Under the pieces are notes generated by a model. The model was not told the DNA's origin and did no database searches. It was given only the letters and a program-made list of their open reading frames with translations. The translations under genes and the position numbers were made by a program. This document shows, piece by piece, positions 42,183 to 53,078 of a DNA stretch of 64,000 nucleotides. The DNA comes from Rhododendron vialii (Eukaryota > Streptophyta > Magnoliopsida > Ericales > Ericaceae), in NCBI RefSeq assembly GCF_030253575.1, contig NC_080568.1, positions 32,267,001 to 32,331,000 on the forward strand. Reading direction: 5' to 3'. Position 1 is the first letter of the stretch, and each line of letters begins with the position of its first letter.

Positions 42183-44626
42183 AAATAGTATCGTGATTAA
42201 CAAGAATTCGCGAGAGAAAATCTTGCGTAGGATTCATTTAAAACCTTCAGCCAGACCCCCCTCATTTAATCTCTATTCAATTTTGTATGATCTCAAACAG
42301 GATTTTGACCAATATCGTAATCAGCAAGATTATGCGACCAACTATTTTGCGTCAAACAAAACTTGTAATGATGCATGCGGAAGGCCGAAGGCGGAAGCAT
42401 TGGATTGTAATTTCATAAAATAGTATCGTGATTAACAAGAATTCGCGAGAAAAAATGTCTTGCGTAGAATTCATTTGAAACCTTCAACCAGACCCCCTCA
42501 TTTAATCTTTATTCAATTTTGTATGATATCATACAGGATTTTGATCAATATCGTAATCAACAAGATTATGCGACCAACTATTTTGCGTCAAACAAAACTT
42601 GTAATGATTCATTTACTAAAAATCTCGCTCATTAGCCTATTAAAAAATTTCCAGGAAAGTTATTCAAAAGAGCTACGATTGGTATTTATTTATTTCGTTT
42701 TATTTTTGTGCATGCCTCTTCTCTCTATTACAAGCTTGAAAATATAGCCATTGGAGAATAATCATGTAGCACAAATCTTGTATTTTCCAATTCTTTCCAT
42801 TTTCTTCTTTGGTTTTGACTTCAATGAAGCTTCTCACAAAATAGAATATGTTGATATAATCTCTGGCATTTCTTATTCTTTTCCTAATGAATAACACTTT
42901 CAAAATTTGTAACATTCAAGAGATATTCAAATAATGACAAATAAGATAAGTCTAATTGAGCTGGCTCAGATCTCCTTTAGAGCTGCCTCAATCAACATGA
43001 GAGAGATTTTTCATTCTTGAATTCGATCTCTTCAACATTTTACCTTATATTATAAGCATTCTCTAGCCAATTAAGTTAGGAGATGATTTGTCCTTAATCT
43101 TTCTCCTTTCAATTTATTCTTATTATTGAAGATAGTGATTTGTTGTACCAATATTTCTTTGTGTAGTTCAATCAAATCAGTGTCAAATCACATATAAAAT
43201 TTGTTTTGTTATCATCAAAATCAATAAGGCATTCCATAAGAGCCTTTGAGCTAACAGTACTATTGTTTGTTTTTCTTGGTCCTAACATTGGATTTTTTAA
43301 AGCCGGAGCCGTACCCCACGGGAAAAATATCTAAGTCTTACTCGTTAGTCGATAGGTTGTGAGATAAATTTAAATCAATATGGAAATCTTACTCTTAACA
43401 TAGAAGAAGAGCATAGGAGTGTTTAGCATTTCACCACCACAAAAAAAGTGCGACATGAGAAATAAATATTTACGTCAAATAGTTTTGTATCTCTATCTAC
43501 ATCATACAAATTTGATAGTTGATACACTCAAAATTTTGTATGAGATCATTGATACAAATTGATCAATTTACCTGCAGAAAATCGAACAAAGAATGGTTAT
43601 TCTGTTGCAAATAGTTGACGCAATTGAAGAATTGAATCAAGTATGATCACTATTCTATTCATAAAATAGTATCGTGATTAACAAGAATTCGCGAGAAAAA
43701 ATATCTTGCGTAGAATTCATTTAAAACCTTCAACCAGACCCCCTCATTTAATCTTTATTCAATTTTGTATGATATCATACAGGATTTTGATCAATATCGT
43801 AATCAACAAGATTATGCGACCAACTATTTTGCGTCAAACAAAACTTGTAATGATTCATTTACTAAAAATCTCGCTCATTAGCCTATTAAAAAATTTCCAG
43901 GAAAGTTATTCGAAAGAGCTACGATTGGTATTTATTTATTTCGTTTTATTTTTGTGCATGCCTCTTCTCTCTATTACAAGCTTGAAAATATAGCCATTGG
44001 AGAATAATCATGTAGCACAAATCTTGTCTTTTCCAATTCTTTCCATTTTCTTCTTTGGTTTTGACTTCAATGAAGCTTCTCACAAAATAGAATATGTTGG
44101 GGAAAAAAATCGAAATGGTCCCTGCAGTTAAGTGTTTTTGTCAATTTGGTCCCTATAGTTGTAATTAACTCGATTTACACTCTATACTTTCTATTTTGTT
44201 CCAATTTGGTCAAATTGCTAACTGTCGTTAGTCCGCAGTTAGTCCTTTTAAATAAAGATAAAAATAAATCAATAAAGACAAAAATAAGCCAATAAGCCAA
44301 TTTTTTCGTCTTTATTGAAAAAAATTTGGATTTCGATAGTAATTTTTTACCTTTTAGGTTCCTCTCGTCATGACGAAGTAATAATCTCCAAAAATTAATA
44401 AAAAACTAACAAATGCGAAAAAAAATTGAATAAGGACAAAAAAATAACTCACTTGGCTCATTTAGCCCAACAACCCCTGAGTTTATGTAATATTTTAACT
44501 TTTGGACATGGTTCTTTATCATGTTGTGACTTTTGGATCTATGTCATGTTGTGACTTTTGAACATGGTTCTATATGTATTTTCAGTACTATACAGAAAAA
44601 TAAGGTATCTTAGTATTTGTCCACAA

Positions 44627-45122
44627 TAAGGGTCATCAGTTAGCCCGAAGCCCGCGACCCGGCCCGAGCCCGCCGGGCTTTTACCCGACCCGAGCCCGTA
44701 AAACGGGCGGGCTAGCCCGGCCCGTAGTTTGTAATGGGCGGGCTCGGGCCTATGAATTTTTACTCGGCCCGCCCGTAGGCCCGGCCCGTGAGCCCGCCTG
44801 GTAGCCCGCCCATGGTACCCGCCCAAAAGCCCGCCAACGGGCCCGCCTATTAGCCCAAAATCCCACAAAATCCTCTTTTTTTTCCTTGATTTAATTTTAC
44901 CCAAGGAAATTTAAGCCCGCCCGTTGTCCCGCCCGGCTTTTGGCCCGCCGGCCCGCCAATTGGGCTTGCCCGTGGGCCGGGCTTGGGCTTCAATTTATGG
45001 TAGGTAGCCCGGCCCGCCCGGCTCGCCAAAAAGAAAAAGCCCGGTTGGCCCGGCCCGTGGGCGGGCTTGGGCAGCGACTTGGCGGGCCGGGCCAGCTCGG
45101 CCCAGCCCGATGATGACCCTTA
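44627..45122. mobile_element. GC-rich hAT-type MITE nested in the Mutator-type element
   Basis: The ends are TAAGGGTCATCAG and, in reverse, TAAGGGTCATCATCGGG. GTCCACAA flanks both sides (44619-44626 and 45123-45130), a perfect 8-bp duplication typical of hAT transposition. The interior consists of many GGCCCG/CGGGCC words in both orientations and is far richer in GC than its surroundings. No coding capacity. Confidence 0.88.
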
Positions 45123-45304
45123 GTCCACAAGTTGAACAGGTAAATAATACCAGTGGTTATGTTGCCTCATGGCTGATCATGAAAATGCTGAATTGGAGCG
45201 CAACTTTTTGCAGAAAACTATAACCAAATTTCTTCTCAGGTGCCTCCTTATCAATGGTGAATGGAACAATGAGTTGTGTTTTGGTTCATATGTATATTAG
45301 GTAG

Positions 45305-45620
45305 GCCTGTGCAAAAAATCCGTCATCATGGGGACCCGACTTGACCCAAGGGTCTCGGGCGGGGTTGAACATGTGGTTTGGACGAGTACAGGTTCATTTT
45401 CTGTTAAAAATCAGATTTCGGTTCAGGGTCCGAGTTGGTGTGTTTCTTACCCGACCCGACTCATAAAGATTAATTCAATTTTTTGGTCGGACCTGACGTA
45501 AAGAATCGGGCTCACAGACGGCTCTTATCCCTTTTCGGTTTGGTTTGCGGGCCTAAAACATTTGTTGCCCGATATGTTGGGTCAGGTTCGGGGGGCAAAC
45601 CCGACCCGTGCACACCCATA
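45305..45620. mobile_element. Possible second hAT-like MITE
   Basis: The left end TAGGCCTGTGCAAAAAATCC and, in reverse, the right end TATGGGTGTGCACGGGTCGG resemble the TAGGGTGTGCACGGGTCGG ends of plant hAT MITEs. The interior is rich in CCCGACCCGAC words. No clear target duplication was found. Confidence 0.5.
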
Positions 45621-46689
45621 ATTTTAGGGTAAGAGGGGACTGAGAGAATTACTGTTTTAACCCCCAAAAATGGGGCCATTTGATTTTGCTGTTAAAAGGA
45701 CTAACGGCGGTTAGTAATTGGACCAAGTTGAAACAAAATGAAAAGTATAGAATGTAAATCGAGCCAATTATAACTACAGGAACCAAATTGACACAAATAC
45801 TTAACTATAAGGACCATTTTAATTTTTTTCCCAATATGTTGATATAATCTCCGGCATTTCTTATTCTTTTCCTAATGAATAACACTTTCAAAATTTGTAA
45901 CATTCAAGAGATATTCAAATAATGACAAATAAGATAAGTCTAATTGAGCTGGCTCAGATCTCCTTTAGAGCTACCTCAATCAACATGACAGAGATTTTTC
46001 ATTCTTGAATTCGATCTCTTCAACATTTTACCTTATATTATAAGCATTCTCTAGCCAATTAAGTTAGGAGATGATTTGTCCTTAATCTTCCTCCCTTCAA
46101 TTTATTCTTATTATTGAAGATAGTGATTTGTTGTACCAATATTTCTTTGTGTAGCTCAATCAAATCAGTGTCAAATCACATAAAAAATATGTTTTGTTAT
46201 CATCAAAATCAATAAGGCATTCCATAGGAGCCTTTGAGCTAACAGTACTATTGTTTGTTTTTCTTGGTCCTAACATTGGATTTTTTAAAGCCGGAGCCGT
46301 ACCCCACGGGAAAAATATCTAAGTCTTACTCGCTAGTCGATAGGTTGTGAGATAAATTTAAATCAATATGGAAATCTTACTCTTAACATAGAAGAAGAGC
46401 ATAGGAGTGTTTAGCATTTCACCACCACAAAAAAGTGCGACATGAGAAATAAATATATATCTACGTCAAATAGTTTTGTATCTCTATCTACATCATACAA
46501 ATTTGATAGTTGATACACTCAAAATTTTGTATGAGATCATTGATACAAATTGGTCAATTTACCTGCAGAAAATCGAACAAAGAATGGTTATTCTATTGCA
46601 AATAGTTGAAGCAATTGAAGAATTGAATCAAGTATGATCACTATTCTATTGTAAATAGTAGAAAGTGATGACACACATGAATTTTTTTG

Positions 46690-47460
46690 GATAAATATGA
46701 CACACATGATCGGAAGTGCGTATTTTTCAACTTGCTAAGACACAAAAGAATCTCAAAAAGGCCGCTCGAAAAGAATATGTAGCAGGCCGAGCAAAGTGGC
46801 TCGTGCGGCTTCCGAACGTGGTCCAGTATCCCTTTCAACTCCAATCCGTCCTTCTCTCCGTGTTCGGAACTCCGAAGGTCTCTGTAGCTGAGGGTGTCGT
46901 TAATTACAACTTCCTTAATCGCCTCGGTTTCCAATACCCACGCGAACGGGAAACTCGCTCAGATTGGACACCACTTGAGGTCGCACGACACGCTCGGTGC
47001 CGAACGAGCTTAGCTAACATTCTATCTCACCTGTATGGGAACAGCAGCCTCGGTCGTGGTGACGTTCGTGACGTCACCTGAGCAATTATCAGGATAAGGA
47101 TAGGGGTGGCACGTGAAGGTTCCAACTCATCCTACAAACGGTTATAAAACCCTAAACGTGACGTAAGAATGACGTCAGCCGACGCGTGTCGAGCGCTGGT
47201 GCAATCTTGGAGACCAAGCTAAGAGGTTTTCTATAAATATCCCATTATGTCTACTTGGAAGAGGTATGCACAAAGAAAATCCTAGCTCCTGATTCCTAAC
47301 TTCTCTCTGCAAGAAAACTAACTCTTGCACCGGAGGGCCATCCCGAAGGATCTCCGGTGTGGTCTTTAATCGTGCTTTGTTTTGCAGGGCAGAGGAAGGA
47401 ATTAAGAGAAGATTACGAACCCATATTTAGAAAGCAAGAACCACTCGGAACGGAACCCCC
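46690..47460 (+). mobile_element. LTR-like fragment with promoter
   Basis: The block is GC-richer than its flanks. It contains a TATA box (TATAAATATCCC, about 47230) and downstream an inverted pair CACCGGAGGGCC ... TCTCCGGTGTG, an arrangement seen in U3-R-U5 of plant Ty3/gypsy LTRs. Part of it (46716-47081) is open but has no recognised domain. Ends could not be fixed, so a solo or truncated LTR is inferred, not shown. Confidence 0.45.
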
Positions 47461-48029
47461 ACATAATACACCTACAATCACACGCACTCGCATGTATACT
47501 CGTAAACAGTTAATGTGTGTGCAAAAATAAGTGTGGTTGCAAAGTGATTGTTCCAAAAAAAAAATCCATGCACCATCGGTGCAATCCCGTCGGTGCCCAT
47601 ACGCGAGTTGTCCTTGGTGAGTGAGCGTAGAATCTTCTGTACGGACGTGTAACTAGGAGACAAAGGGTGGGGTTGTTGACGTGTCTAGTGCCCAATAAGT
47701 GTTAGGTGCAACATTAATTGATCCGAGTCACCACCTAGTAGATCTTCATTTTTTTTTTTGGTACACTGGAAAAAACAACAATAAGGGCCCCACACAACAA
47801 TATTGATCCGGATTGTTGTGTGCGTAGTTAGATTGTACAAGGGAACATTTTTACCAATCACTAATTTTCTTAGATCCGCTATCGACCATTTCTCTCTCAT
47901 ATATGTGTAGGGTTTATTAATTAATTATGGGAGCTGACACATACATGAGAAAAAAGTGATTGGTAGACTTATACGTAGCATTGTTGAAAAAACGAGACAA
48001 CTAAAGCCTCTCAAAAACCACTCATCTTA

Positions 48030-48240
48030 TGTCCGGGTGGGTACCATGTGGTACTTGCTCAGCGCATCCGAGCTGCCCATTATATTTTTGAACTACTCAG
48101 ATTTTGAGAGAGAAAAAGAAAAGAGATAGTGTTGGGATGAGAGGAGAGAGAGAGAGTTTCAATCCGAACTATTCAAAAGTGTATTGAACGGCCCATGTGT
48201 CAAGCGGATACCACGTGAGATATACCTATTGGCATTGAAA
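48030..48240. mobile_element. Foldback MITE upstream of the glyoxalase gene
   Basis: The left arm (GGGTGGGTACCATGTGGTAC, then GCTCAGCGCATCC) pairs imperfectly with the right arm in reverse (TAGGTATATCTCACGTGGTA, then CCGCTTGACACATG). It shares words with 5115-5335 and 2466-2677. The interior has GAGAGA-rich sequence. Confidence 0.6.
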
Positions 48241-48303
48241 AATTCCTCCCAGCAATGGGATGAAATCCTCCGCCGGAACGGTATGATCAGTATAGCATAT
48301 CTG

Positions 48304-48329
48304 CCACGTGGATAAGATTGACACGTGGC
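48304..48329. promoter_or_regulatory. Paired G-box/ABRE-like sites
   Basis: CCACGTGG (48304-48311) and ACACGTGGC (48321-48329) lie 35-60 bp upstream of a TATA box of the glyoxalase-like gene. ACACGTGGC matches the abscisic acid response element core. Two adjacent cores are typical of bZIP-responsive promoters; actual regulation is inferred. Confidence 0.65.
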
Positions 48330-48360
48330 AAACATGAGGGACCATAGGATTTCGGATCCC

Positions 48361-48368
48361 CTATATAA
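48361..48368 (+). promoter_or_regulatory. TATA box of the glyoxalase-like gene
   Basis: CTATATAA lies about 170 bp upstream of the ATG at 48537, followed by a CT-rich leader (48425-48440). Confidence 0.65.
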
Positions 48369-48536
48369 GACCTGGACCTGAGATTCTCAATCTCGTGAAT
48401 CCCGTGAATATAGCTCTACAAAACTCCTCTCTCTCTCTCTCAACAAATTCCAGTCTTCCATTCTTTGATTCCTTCAGTTTCCTCTCTCTCATCAGTTTCT
48501 TTGTTCTTCTTGAAACTCGGAAACTTCCTTGAGAAA

Positions 48537-50506
48537 ATGAAGGAAAACAGGGGAAACCCATTGCAATTGACATCATTGAACCACATCTCACTTGTTTGTA
48601 GATCGGTTCAGGAATCCATCGATTTTTACCAGAATATTCTTGGATTTGTTCCAGTGAGGAGGCCTGGATCCCTCAATTTTGACGGAGCATGGTAAATAAC
48701 TTCACATACAAGCAAATATCGTAATTGACCATTTGTTTATTTTTGTACGACCACGTGTCAGGGCCAGTTTACACGCACGTATAGAACAAGATTTCAACGT
48801 CGTTCTGCCCGTTTAGTAGATAAAATCAGAGACTTTCTTGATTAAAATCGCATTTGTTGACGTGGGTTAATTTTCCTGGTTGATAATGTAGGCTATTCAA
48901 CTGTGGAATTGGGATACATCTATTACAGTCGGAAGAGGCAGGGAAATCGCCGGAGAAAAGAGAAATCAATCCCAAAGATAATCATATTTCTTTCCAGGTA
49001 CTTTCCACCTCCGGCCTCCACAAGTTATTTAAACATACAAGTGTGTGCCCCTATCAAGTTTTGCATTTTTGTTTTCTGAAATAAGAAATAGAATTTGTTT
49101 TCTAAAATAAGAAATAGCTAGTAACTTTCTCATCAACTGGAGAAAGAAGTTGTAGATGATTTATTGCAAATCTATTGGTGTACTTGCTTTCAATAATTTG
49201 AGCTTCCAGGATGAATTCATTAGTGGACCCTACGCCGTATCGCGCCGGTTTGCTTTGGCAGTAATGAGTTTTTGAACTTGTATGCCCATTTGTGGTTTTG
49301 CTCGTTTCCTAGTTTTCAGTAGATTTAGCTCTTACCAACTGTTATGATTATTTCATGTAAGTACCATTAGGCTTCTTGGAATGAAATTTATTGTTGATCA
49401 AAAAACAAAAAAAAAAAAAAGGATGAATTCATTCGTTTGATAGTGTCATAAGATTTTATTTTAAGAGTTTCATGACTTGTTTTCCTTTTCTTTGTAGAAA
49501 CTTTATATCCATCTCAAAGCCAATTGGCAATGAGTGGAGAGGTCCCAGATGTTATTAAGTGATCACCCATTCCACTCCCAAGCAATGTGGGATTCAATTC
49601 CTTAACATCCCCCCTCACGTGCAGCCGCGTTTGAGGTCTGTCACGTGTGGCCACTTTTGGGTCCTATCATCGTGCAGCCTTTTCGCTGGTCTGTCATCGC
49701 GGGGTGTGGATTGTTAATTTTTAAAATGTGGGGTGGAACGGGCCCCGCTCTGATACCATGTAGAAATTCTACATTCTTCTGTCCATTTCGTTAGGCGGAA
49801 TGGGATCACACATGAGAGTAGTAGCTCAATACGTATTGTGATTAGTTCTATCTCTTCTTCTTTTCTTCTCCTCCTTTTTTTTTTAATGGAATCCTTAGTC
49901 GGCAATTGTGTAATTTCTTGTAGTGATAGTTGGTAGCTTGGCCGCATCACTAGGGTTGCTAGGGTTAATAGTGAGGTTATAAATGGGCGTTTCAAGGCTT
50001 CTAGCTAGGAGCTCGAATCCCAAACCTATTTTCCTTGAAAAACAAGGCGTGCAAACCAATTGAGCTAAAGTCGATGATCACTTGCATACTATACATGGGT
50101 GTGTATAGGAGCCGTTCCTGTGAAATAACATCGTTCTGATGTTTGATTCGTGGAAAGAGGGACAATTCCATTCCATTTTAAAAAAATTCCAGCAAACTGA
50201 ACTGTTAGGACTTTTGGTGTGGGACTCAATTTTGTGGTTCTGATTTTGCAGTGTGAGAGCATGTCGGCGGTGGAGAAGAGTCTGACTGAAATGGGAATAA
50301 ATTACATGAGGCAGCGAGTAGAGGAGGGTGGAATCTATGTCGATCAGCTCTTCTTCCACGATCCCGACGGCTTCATGGTCGAGATATGCAACTGCGATAA
50401 CCTCCCCGTGATCCCACTCGCTGGAGAAACGGTTCGGGCGTGCTCGCGGCTTAATAGTCTTCAGGCTGTTCAGCATCAGCAACAAATACAAGTCGTCCAA
50501 CCATAG
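48537..50506 (+). CDS. Glyoxalase I-like (VOC superfamily) protein
   Basis: Three exons, 48537-48691, 48892-48997 and 50252-50506, with GT-AG introns, give 516 nt and 171 residues. The VOC fold covers about residues 11-145: LTSLNHISLVCRSVQESIDF then YQNILGF (first half, His16), WLFNCGIGIHLLQ, then GGIYVDQLFFHDPDGFMVEI (second half, ending in the usual Glu). Length and sequence match plant glyoxalase I-like proteins of about 170 residues (the Arabidopsis At1g15380/At1g80160 group). Members are annotated as lactoylglutathione lyases, but the true substrate of this short subgroup is less certain. The last ~25 residues are Gln-rich (AVQHQQQIQVVQP). Intron 2 (1,254 bp) carries a small LTR remnant and a tRNA-like sequence. 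A promoter with paired G-boxes and a TATA box suggests stress or ABA control. Confidence 0.94.
49495..49761 (-). mobile_element. TRIM/SMART-like LTR remnant in the glyoxalase intron
   Basis: On the minus strand TGGTATCAGAGC (complement at 49748-49761) matches the initiator Met-tRNA primer-binding site. A purine-rich GTGAGGGGGGA tract precedes a ~112-bp LTR that starts TGTTAAGGAATTGAATCCCA (49607) and ends in TTTCTACA (49495). The other LTR is reduced to a few bases (TGTAGAAA at 49760). So one tiny non-coding LTR retrotransposon lost its 5' LTR. A diverged LTR copy is at 6898-6990. Confidence 0.72.
49985..50070 (-). other. tRNA-like sequence
   Basis: On the minus strand TAGCTCAATTGGTTTGCACG fits an A box and GGTTTGGGATTCGAGCTC resembles a B box at tRNA-like spacing. 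An anticodon-arm-like CCTTGTTTTTCAAGG lies between. The acceptor stem is not convincing, so a SINE head or degenerate tRNA is more likely than a working gene. Confidence 0.4.
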
Positions 50507-52402
50507 GGAAAGCCAGAAAAGGCCGTACCCAGTTTGAGCTGTAATTCTGTTTTGCAACCTTTGTTTTTCCACTGTTTCCTGTTGGAAGTGTTTGTACGCA
50601 GTTATTGTATGGATTCGGACACAAATGCGTTAAGAACTGTTCTGCATGTATGTATGATTTCACATTTATTGAATGCAATTTATGCGAATCGATAATTGCG
50701 AAGAAATACATGTCTGAATCTATATATTTGTTGTTAGTAAATAGAATCAAAAAATCTAGAACCACAAAGTAAAACGCACAAACACTCGCGAATATGTGAG
50801 TTCCACGCACCGGAGGGGTGTAGTGTGCGGGGGTTTCATATGCCCAGTCCAGAGAGAGTATGTGTAAGTGTGTGTTTGTGGTGATAGACTTGTTGAGACA
50901 ACATTTGCTTGTTCGATTAGTCTTTGGGAGTGTTTAACCGGTGTGTGGACTTATGTGAATGTCATTGTCAGATTGTCAAGAGGGTTTTCAATAATTTAAG
51001 TGTCACACGCTCACCATCAAGTAGTACTCAACGGGTCTTTTCATTATACTCCATTTCCATTTTCTTTATTCTTTTTCGATTTTCGCGTCGTTTTTTAAAC
51101 TCTTATATCTTTTAATTTATAATATTTTTCATAATTTTAAAAATTTTGTATTATAAATCTAATCGAAAACTATCAAATAAGATTTATATTGCATATTTTT
51201 AGAGATTTATACTAGAAGATAAAAAAGTTTTAAGAATGACACGAAAATCGAAAAAGACCAAAGACAATGGGACAGAAGGAATAATAGAAGTCAAACACTT
51301 GGTGGTGGAGGAAGTTGCTGATGCTCAAGGAACAAGTAATAATTTTCCCACACAACCCCACACCCCCCTACCAAAACTACAGTACCCCCCCTACCAAAAC
51401 TACAGTAATATAATGAGAGGAACCATTATATCATATCATTATGGAAATTGATATTCGCGCTTCACTTTTACTGATGGTGTTTCACTTTTACGGATGGCGC
51501 TCCACTTTGTTCATAAAATTACTAGTAACTTCACGTTAAAATTGGAGCGCCTTCAATAAAAAATGGAACGCGAAAATCAATTTTCTATCATTATCTATAA
51601 ACTCGTGATTTCGTGCTTATTTTGTGAACATAAATAAGTACCATTGAAATTACGTATGTGATTAGAATTGTGTAAATGAGCTAGTGTCTGCTCACTATTT
51701 TATACAAAGGCTTTAAAAAAGGATCTAATCAGCGAGATGAGTCATTCTCACAAATATTTTAGAATTGGACTTGTCTAATTTTTTTTCTCACAAAAGGACA
51801 TCGTGCCATTACAATTTTGTTAGAAAGACGAAAAAGTACGAAATTATCTAAAATCATGTCGACGCGATGTCTCCTTCGTGTCCACAAGGACTCGAAAATA
51901 CCTAAAATTTTGCTCAGGGTCCAAGCAAGGTAAAAGGAATTTGCATTAGATGCTTCCGTGTAAGCCATAGGAAGGGAACATACGTAGAGAACCACATATG
52001 CTCGCTCCAAAAATGAGTTCAGAGGAAACTGCTCATTCATGGCACTTGACAAATACATTGGAACCAATACTCTAAAAACCGAGTATGTAACCGAAAAGAG
52101 ACCTGGTACGGTCCAGGAAAGAAAAGAAAAAATAGAAAATTGTCCATGACAACAAATCAACGCTTAGGGAAGAGGTTTTTTGTAAATCTAGACCATTGAT
52201 TCGTTTTTTTGGATGGTTCCATGGTCCGATTGCCTCGAAGATGGACGCCTATTTAATTTCTTCTTGAATATAATACAAGAAAGGATCACAAATCAAACCA
52301 ACAAATTAATCAATCATTTTAACGAAAACACGCAGGAAAAAAAAAAAAGAGATACTAAAATACAGTGGATGTATCATGTATGGGGGTAAGGAGTTTTGAT
52401 GA
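50507..52402. other. Intergenic, no gene seen
   Basis: Contains the 3' end of the glyoxalase transcript, then AT-rich DNA. A hairpin-like MITE lies at 51443-51584. A short C-rich direct repeat (CCTACCAAAACTACAGTA, twice) is at about 51368-51407. Open frames here lack recognisable domains. Confidence 0.5.
51443..51584. mobile_element. Short foldback MITE
   Basis: The left end GGAAATTGATATTCGCGCTT and the right end in reverse AAAATTGATTTTCGCGTTCC are inverted repeats. A related sequence is at 6485-6567. About 142 bp, non-coding. Confidence 0.6.
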
Positions 52403-52675
52403 TTATGTGCCTCTTGCAAGCATCTGCTCGTAATTCTTGATGGATTCAAGTCGTTCGATCCGAAGCTGTTGCTTGAACTTGTTGATGAATGCCTCTGCAC
52501 TTTGGTTTACATCTATCGATGGTTCTCTCCGTAAGACTCCTAATTTCTTTGGTTCCCGCAATCCCTTAGCGGTGACATCGGACCTTACGGTTGAGGCACT
52601 TTGATTTTCTTCATATTTAGATGAAGCCTTGGAGCTGCTGCTGTGGTAGAGAGGTGACAGAGAAGAATTCTTCAT
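52403..52675 (-). CDS. DUF761 domain protein (small, unknown function)
   Basis: A single exon of 273 nt encodes 90 residues. The N-terminal half is Ser-rich (SSSSKASSK). The C-terminal motif AEAFINKFKQQLRIERLESI at 60-79, followed by KNYEQML, is the DUF761 (cotton-fibre protein-like) signature, placed at the C-terminus as usual. The ATG at 52675 follows a GA/CT-rich leader; a longer frame continues upstream but lacks another ATG. A TATAAATA box is about 70 bp upstream. The biochemical role of DUF761 proteins is unknown. Short family members of about 90-120 residues are common. Confidence 0.85.
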   Translation of the reverse strand: MKNSSLSPLYHSSSSKASSKYEENQSASTVRSDVTAKGLREPKKLGVLRREPSIDVNQSAEAFINKFKQQLRIERLESIKNYEQMLARGT

Positions 52676-52741
52676 TTTAATTCTCTCTCTCTCTTTCTCT
52701 CTCTCAAACAATTGATTGAGTTCATTAACAAATTTCTTCGA

Positions 52742-52749
52742 TATTTATA
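52742..52749 (-). promoter_or_regulatory. TATA box of the DUF761 gene
   Basis: The minus strand reads TATAAATA, 67-74 bp upstream of the chosen ATG. This spacing supports the ATG at 52675. Confidence 0.6.
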
Positions 52750-53078
52750 GGGGAGAAGTGGGGGGAATTTGGCATGTGATTCCGCGTCCTATGTATTTTG
52801 GTCTCAGAAGCAAAGCAACTCTTTATAAATAGGCGGTTGTGAAAAGTCAAAATTGGGCTTTCTTGGGCAATATGCAATACTTTTTCTTTTTTTCTTTCCT
52901 ACTATGGGTATATCATTGGTGTTCACCGAACATACACCAGATTGCGTATGACTTATTTCGGGGTCTCAAACAAATGATAGGAGTCGTTAGCTTGTTTCAA
53001 ACATCACTTTAAGGATCCTTGCAAAAAATCAAAGTATTCGGATATTGATAAGTCTTGAAATGAAGCACAAAAAAAACA

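Larger units (their letters stand above)
44100..45832. mobile_element. Mutator-type element with 9-bp target duplication
   Basis: The left end GGGAAAAAAATCGAAATGGT, read against the right end in reverse, GGGAAAAAAATTAAAATGGT, starts terminal inverted repeats of about 140 bp. AATATGTTG flanks both sides (44091-44099 and 45833-45841). The uninterrupted tandem copy has AATATGTTG once at 42845-42853, so it is an empty site. No transposase frame is present. It contains a hAT-type element and a second short inverted-repeat region (about 45305-45620). Confidence 0.92.
42183..46655. repeat. Tandem duplication, unit ~1.25 kb (one partial, two full copies)
   Basis: The word CATAAAATAGTATCGTGATT then AACAAGAATTCGCGAGA begins copies at about 42180, 42415 and 43660. 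Copy 1 is only about 230 bp. Copy 2 (42415-43659) and copy 3 (43660-46655) are near-identical; copy 3 is longer because it carries a 1,733-bp insertion at 44100. No protein family was recognised in the unit. The near-identity points to a recent duplication. Confidence 0.88.

Noticed and set aside
44539-44904. 121-residue minus-strand frame rich in Gly, Arg and Ala
   Set aside because: It is the translation of the GGCCCG-rich hAT-type element, which explains both composition and openness.
46641-47081. Plus frame of 121 residues (MRIFQLAKTQKNLKKAARKE start)
   Set aside because: No domain was recognised and it lies in a block with LTR-like promoter features; treated as part of a retroelement fragment, not as a gene.
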